Origin: Timema cristinae
Taxonomy: Eukaryota; Arthropoda; Insecta; Phasmatodea; Timematidae
Assembly (NCBI GenBank): GCA_039000515.1
Contig: JBCFYV010000912.1
Span: 1 to 64,000, forward strand
Direction of reading: 5' to 3'
DNA length: 64,000 nucleotides
Shown here: positions 58,460 through 64,000 of the stretch, piece by piece
How positions within the stretch are numbered: position 1 is the stretch's first letter
Layout of the letters: every line of letters begins with the position of its first letter
Notes under the pieces: model-generated
Databases searched by the model: none
Seen by the model: the letters and a program-made list of their open reading frames with translations, nothing else
What the model was told of the DNA's origin: nothing
Position numbers and translations under genes: made by a program

Positions 58460-58705
58460 TATTACCACGTCATACTACCAGTTCATGTTATAGGCATATA
58501 TGATAATCTAATTGGGTGGTAATGAGGAAAGAAGCATTTGAGAGGTTATCTACCAGCATTTTTATTTTGGAAGATGGGGAAACAATTTAGGAAAAACTAC
58601 CCTCAATAGACTCGACCAGGATTTGCACCCCAAGTGCTCCGCTATCAGCAGGCCAATTTAACACTAGTGACACCTTAGACCACTCAGCCACTGAAGTGGG
58701 TATCT
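58460..58705 (-). repeat. SINE-B
   Basis: Plus-strand view: CACGTCATACTACCAGTTCA 3' end, GAAGATGGGGAAACAATTTA body, CTCGACCAGGATTTGCACCC B-box zone and head end CCACTCAGCCACTGAAGTGG. Confidence 0.8.
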
Positions 58706-58834
58706 GTTATTTAATACGGTGTTTACAGTTTTCAAACATCTATAGGATTTACACAATTTTCCAGAAATAAATGTTTTTGGGAATAATTTTTTATCCTATT
58801 GGTAGAGTTTAACTTGAGTAATATCTCCATGGTG

Positions 58835-59142
58835 TCAGCCTGCAAGCAGGCTATACCAATCGAGAGGCTGCCATATGTTGGCAAAGATAGGGCCAACATT
58901 TTCAAGCTGAGGGTGCCATGTGGTTAGCACAACGAGCCCTCCAGACTTCTATCTCAGTTTTCTAGACTGAAGCGCTACTTATTCATTCAATTATCTCCTC
59001 ATTTGTCCTCACGAGGTTGATTTTGGTTCCGTTTCAGATCCACTGCTTCACAGACAGAATTAGGGGCACTGGGGATCGAACTTGGGACTTCAGTATCTGA
59101 AGCCAGTAAATCTGACCACTATACAACAGAGGCGGTCGGGTA
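58835..59142 (-). repeat. SINE-E (separate tRNA-derived family)
   Basis: Read on the minus strand: head GCCTCTGTTGTATAGTGGTC, which resembles a tRNA-Asp/Glu A-box, and B-box AAGTTCGATCCCCAG. The body has TCAACCTCGTGAGGACAAAT and differs from SINE-A and SINE-B. A (TTAC)n run follows at 59149-59171 on the plus strand. Only one copy was seen in this window. Confidence 0.7.
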
Positions 59143-59148
59143 TCAAAT

Positions 59149-59171
59149 ACTTACTTACTTACTTACTTACT
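59149..59171. repeat. (TTAC)n microsatellite
   Basis: About five to six tetranucleotide units adjoining the SINE-E head. Confidence 0.9.
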
Positions 59172-59179
59172 TTATGGCA

Positions 59180-62107
59180 TAGGAAACACAAAAGTTCATT
59201 AATTTTAATGGTTTTAAATATATATATACTTATCATCGGCTTCATGTCGTGGTCAAGATTGCTAAAGCGCTATGACTGAGCACTAAGTGCGTAAATTAAT
59301 CAGCTCAATAACTTGACTAGTTCGATTCCCTGTTAGGTTGAAATTACTTAGTACTAGCGTGATACGAACTCGGCCAAGGCACAAGAGATTTTGAACATAC
59401 AATAAGTGCGTTACAGAGTGTTAGTAACATTTACTTTCAGCTAAGAGCTTTTCTTTAAAAAAAAAAGTACTTGAAATATCAGAATAATCGCTGCATTGTT
59501 ATATAGAAGTATTTATTTGTATCTTAATTTTGATATTATTTCTACAGTAAATAAAATAGTATCGCTGCTCATCCATTGTACTTAAATTAGTAGATACAGA
59601 TAGCCTAAGCGCCAGTAATATGCATACCATTAAAAAAAACTTACCCTTTACTACAAGAAGTTAAATAATCAATTATATCTTTGATTTTCTTTGTGCACCC
59701 TTTCTTCATAAACTTGTTATTCACAAGGATATAAAATAATATTTTGTAAATACTTCTCCACCTCAAAATTTATACAATCCATTGGATTTTGTTCGAAAGC
59801 AAAAAGGTCACATATTGTTAATTATATAAAAAGTAATCACCGTGGGTACTTATTGTTTGGGATTCGATACATTTCTTCCAAAACGAGCGCACAAACTGCG
59901 AGAATGCAACAGGTTCAAATTAAAAGTAATCACATTTAACACGCTAATAAAATAAAATTAACATTTTCACATCTTGACTACCAAAAACTTCGTTCATTAA
60001 CTTTTTGAAAAATAACTTATTCCAAAGTCCAATGAGAGTCAAATCCTAGACCGTAAAATAAAAACTAGTATATACAATTATACTGAGAACGTCTCCAAAT
60101 TACATTTAGACCAAACTTTATTTAAAATAACTATATTTGATATGAGCAGGAATGTTTATTTTTATTTATTATAATAGTGGATTAAAAATTCAATGTACAG
60201 TAGTTTTCATTTACTTTGAATATTAACACTTATTATTACAACGTTTAGTGCTAAAGAATGAGAAAACTCAAGAAAGAATATAAGATAAGAGTGAAGAATT
60301 TTACATGTTTTACTGTCTCAGTTAAATAAGGGCTAATGTCATAAAACTTTGTGTATGGAGAAGCATGTGAATTTTTCTTTGAAAATAATGTATCACTAGA
60401 GTAATACTCTCATTGAAGTAAGTAGGGACCAACTATATTTATTCACACAGCAGGAAGACTTTGTGAGTATTTTAGTTACTGAATATATTAAGATGTTTAA
60501 TTGTTTATATTTAATTACGCAAAATTTCATAATTGGACATTGGCCCTTCTTATCCTAACGTACATGGTATTAATGTTTCTTTGACTCAAGAAGGTCACAG
60601 AGATTAGTTTAACCCTCCATTGCCGCCTGCATTCCGATACAGCAGGTTAGCCAACGCTTGCAAAATGATACTAGCTTGTAAATGGGTAATGATCATACTA
60701 ACGGCACCTATTATCAGCTATGACAACTAGTTGCAGAAGGAAAAGTTGTATTTAAAACCATGTATTTTGACTAGAGAGTCGACTTGGGAGTCGTTAGAGC
60801 TCAATATCGTCGTGATTATTGAAGCTAACCCAAATTAAAAATATGTCTAAAAAGAAAAATAAATTATTCATTAAATAGTATGTTATAAACAAACACTCTA
60901 GATTAATTGTACAAAGAAAATAAATAAATCCATTAATAATTTTTGTTTTCCCATTTAAAATGCATTGAAATGGAAACATTTTAATGAAAATATTTCAATA
61001 ACTATTCTTAGCATGGTTTGAAAATTCCATAAGAATTATGAAAGATGCCCAGATATGTTACTAAAATAAATAAAAAACAACAAGGTTGAATTATTAAATA
61101 TATTTTGTTCTAAATTCTTTTGTTTAGAACCGTGCATTTATGGTAGGCAGGGCCTTAAGCTTCAAGGTAGAAGGAAAGGGTGAACCTAAGATAAAAATCT
61201 TCCCTCCTTGTAAAAGGTTTCCTCTATTGATGGTTTATTAGTGTTATGTTTATAAGCTTTAATACTATTACTGTACTGGATTAGCTATGAAATACAATTA
61301 TCTTATAGGTAATTAATGTTTAATGTTTTAAAAGAAACTCCCCCCTCAACCATTATCTTTCGATATCTCGAGCCTTTCCTCCGCGATATAGGTCGCCTCA
61401 TATCTTGCTCAAAGAACGCGCTCAAATAGATAAAAGTTGATGTGATTAGTTGAAATTTAAAAATTAGTTTCATAGCTCACTGTTAAAAAGCACTGTTCGC
61501 TCATGTGACCGAGTCTATTTATCCTTTACTTCAAGTTCGCTTGATGATTGGCTGGAAAAAAAAGAGAAAATAAGTTTAGAGACCATTATAAAACGTTCAT
61601 AGAATATAAAAACCACTAGCGATCCCGGTGAAGAAATATTCGTTACTAACAAAAAAAAAGCTCTATTCGGTGGGCAGCTGTTTTTTTGGTGCAAATGCGC
61701 GTTTCATGCTTACAATATTGTGACTACTTGGTTCGATTTGCCGACACTTTCTGTCATTAATCCATAAATTTGTAATTGTGCTTAGCTGTGCAACTCCTAA
61801 TTGCACCCAACAAAAGCAGAAAATGTCTTAAGATTATTTGATCTGGCCACATCACCAAATGGACGTATACATATTTGAGCATTTGGTGGAAATGGACTAG
61901 CCATTTTGTGACGGGCTAAAAGAAACTTCTTTGTTTAACCTTTTACAATAATGGATTATACATTTATTCACGGTTCCTCAATTAAAAAACACAAAAAAGT
62001 AACAATATGTTTCTACTTAACTTGATCTCGGCTTATGTGAACTTCATTTTGATTACATGTACAATCTTATTACAACACACGAGCTGATGGCGTGTTCAAA
62101 TGGCCTG
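59180..62107. other. Unassigned AT-rich DNA
   Basis: Nearly 3 kb with no repeat family, long frame or RNA signature recognised: the longest featureless stretch of the window. Confidence 0.55.
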
Positions 62108-62110
62108 TTA

Positions 62111-62312
62111 GGCCCAGTTTCATAGTCAAATTTAGTACGCCTCAAGTGCGGCGCTACACTAAGTACATGACGACACCTACCTAAACTCGAATGGAATGGG
62201 CCAGTTTCCTATGCGAGAACGGCCCATTCCATTCTGGTTTAGGTAGGTGTCGTCATGTACTTAGTGTAGCGCCGCACTTGAGGCGTACTAAATTTGACTA
62301 TGAAACTGGGCC
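62111..62312. mobile_element. Palindromic MITE, well-preserved copy with TTA duplication
   Basis: 202 bp, GGCCCAGTTTCATAGTC to GACTATGAAACTGGGCC, flanked by TTA (62108-62110 and 62313-62315). Almost identical inside to unit 1 at 24798, including CTACACTAAGTACATGACGA, so both are recent. The end bases differ from other copies (GGCCC against GGGCC). Confidence 0.9.
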
Positions 62313-62315
62313 TTA

Positions 62316-63860
62316 GATTCTAACTACTTCAACTTTAGTGAATACTTTAGGAGAGAAAAGGAACACAGTCAACTTTTCTGGCCGAGAGAAGTCAGCATCA
62401 CGGGATTAACTCCCACCTCTACTAAACTGGGATGACACATGAGGAAAGAAGACCTCTCTTTTCTTTCCCCTCCTTTGCCTGCTATTTTGATAAGCTAAAT
62501 TTGTGTGTTCAGCCCACTAAACGCAACTTAATATTCAATCAACGACCGAAGAAAACACGCTGCTACGTTTGATTGTAGCCGCCTGCTGCACAACGCTTAT
62601 TTGATGTGTGTGGAGGGTATCGGCAGTCTCGACCTGGCGGAGAAATTCCTTCTGTGAATTAAAGTATCCTTCTGAGAAAAATTTAGTCGCTTGACGTCTT
62701 CTTAGACGTGTTAGAATATAGTTTAAATTTTCTTCGGTTGAATGGCAGACACTGTCAATTTATAACTTTAATAGTGCAATTTGTCAAGGAGTAGCTTACT
62801 CACTTAGGGTATTGCATCACGGACTTGAATATTATATTTGTGAAGGAAGCTTAGATTATTTACTTTCACTAGGGTAGGTATAAGTCGTGAATTAATGTAA
62901 TATCTGGTGTCCTTAGAAGTCAGAATGTATATTTTATATCATAATTGATATACTTTAGTGTCTTAGTGCTTTGTTTTATTCCCAGTGGCAGTTGAGGTCT
63001 AGTTAACTTAACTTTATTATGCGATTATTAATATAGGTGGATTTACCACTATTAGTATTTGGGACAGTTAGAATAACACCTATATAGTTTTTGGTGATAG
63101 CAGGATCCAACTGTGTACCGTCTCGCTCCCTCAGGACAGATTAGGTTTAGGTGGATTTGTTAAACCTGTATTTTCTTGGCCTTTTGGCTATAGAATGTCC
63201 ACGAATGCGCTTTAATTATTCTTACTTAAATATAAGTTCCTAATACTGAACATTGTTGCAATATTAAGCGACATTTGGATAAAAACTGCATTGAAAGGCC
63301 GTTTTTGACCTTTTTATAATGGCTTAACAAATAAGCATTGTGTACAAATCTTCATTGTCACCGACATACTGTAGTTATTAACAAGAAACTTTGCCGCTTT
63401 GTTTACCATCGACATCGCAGAAAGTTTGAGCCCTACCCCACATGTGTAGGCCTAAATCCTAAGTCCTATGCGTTTTCTTATTCAAACCTGCACCTGCGAC
63501 AAAAAAAAAGGAGGGATTTTGATGTGTAGCTGGTTGCTTCCTACCTGAGGGAGCTTCCTTATAGACAACTTAGCCCCATCCTTGTCATCCTATTCCGGTG
63601 ACATTTGATCACTTCCCGCCTCGCCCTTCCCTACCCCACTCCACCCCCCACACCCCCGGGCAGCGTTATTGCGGCTTCGTGGGGGGCTCAGGTTGATCAA
63701 TACTCCTATTGTGGTGAGGGATGACTGACTTTAGAAGTCCCCTCCATCCATTCAACGTTGATTTTTGAATCCCCTCCCTCTCCCTGTTGACTTCCACTGG
63801 GGCTTGCGCTTCAATTCGTTGGTCAGCGACGTAACTTTTTTAAATATTTTCTTCCGCGTC
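62316..63860. other. Unassigned DNA
   Basis: No gene or repeat family recognised. A C-rich patch lies at 63610-63670. Confidence 0.45.
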
Positions 63861-64000
63861 CCACTACCAATCCAAGCTATCCACATTTAATCATACTAAT
63901 GGGGTTGGGGATTAAGAAGGTAGACCTCAGAGGAAATGTAATCGTATTTGCGTAAAGGGAGGTCATACATCTCTTTAGAGAAAATCGCATCGCACCAGGT
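63858..64000 (-). repeat. SINE-B cut by the window edge
   Basis: Plus-strand view: diverged 3' end GCGTCCCACTACCAATCC, AGAGGAAATGTAATCGTATT and TTGCGTAAAGGGAGGTCATA, heading towards the B-box at the edge. Confidence 0.7.

Noticed and set aside
63173..63193. TTCTTGGCCTTTTGGCTATAG resembles the 5' end of U2 snRNA
   Set aside because: Similarity lasts only about 17 bases; the branch-point recognition region, Sm site and 3' stem-loops do not follow. Chance match or a tiny pseudogene fragment.

Overview
This window looks like non-coding, repeat-dense nuclear DNA from an invertebrate animal. It is AT-rich, with abundant tRNA-derived SINEs, several families of inverted-repeat DNA transposons, long microsatellites and one satellite-like array. 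An arthropod, perhaps a hemipteran insect, is plausible from the overall texture, but no host gene allows a firm assignment. No open reading frame could be assigned to a host protein. The only recognisable coding remnants are transposon-derived: a decayed LINE reverse transcriptase near 0.9-1.3 kb, a truncated Ty3/gypsy-type gag at 1.6-2.3 kb, and a broken hAT transposase on the minus strand near 12.0-12.2 kb.

Layout. 0-3 kb: LINE and gag relics. 3-10 kb: AT-rich DNA with two copies of a SINE-like repeat (family C), a fragment of a dispersed repeat, and first SINE-B pieces. 11.3-13.7 kb: a possible solo LTR, a hAT element and three SINE-B copies in a row. 14.4-16.7 kb: CA/TA microsatellite, SINE-D and SINE-B copies. 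17.1-19.0 kb: a second hAT-like element holding a foldback, then a 202-bp palindromic MITE. 19.8-21.2 kb: a 1.35-kb Harbinger-like element carrying three SINE insertions; a second copy of the same composite lies at 35.7-37.1 kb. 21.6-24.2 kb: Tc1/mariner-like MITE and SINEs. 24.8-25.4 kb: tandem array of the palindromic MITE. 25.5-26.9 kb: inverted-repeat element. 28.6-30.1 kb: nested insertions (hAT in a SINE; SINE in a long-TIR element). 37.1-39.8 kb: a hAT-like and a Harbinger-like element. 43.3-43.8 kb: TTAA-flanked foldback element next to a candidate 49-bp exon. 47.3-47.8 kb: second full copy of the possible LTR. 48.1-48.8 kb: GC-rich island. 49-54.7 kb: further MITEs and SINEs and a 46-bp minisatellite. 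56.9-58.1 kb: satellite-like array with a 616-bp higher-order period. 58.4-64 kb: mostly unassigned AT-rich DNA, two SINEs, one palindromic MITE, and a SINE cut by the window edge.

The elements are mostly non-autonomous. SINE-A and SINE-B have different tRNA-like heads but the same 3' end with a small hairpin, suggesting one shared LINE partner. The Harbinger-like composites show SINEs being carried as passengers by a DNA transposon. Target duplications read from the sequence (TAA/TTA, TA, TTAA, 8 bp, 14 bp) allow several superfamily calls without any transposase.
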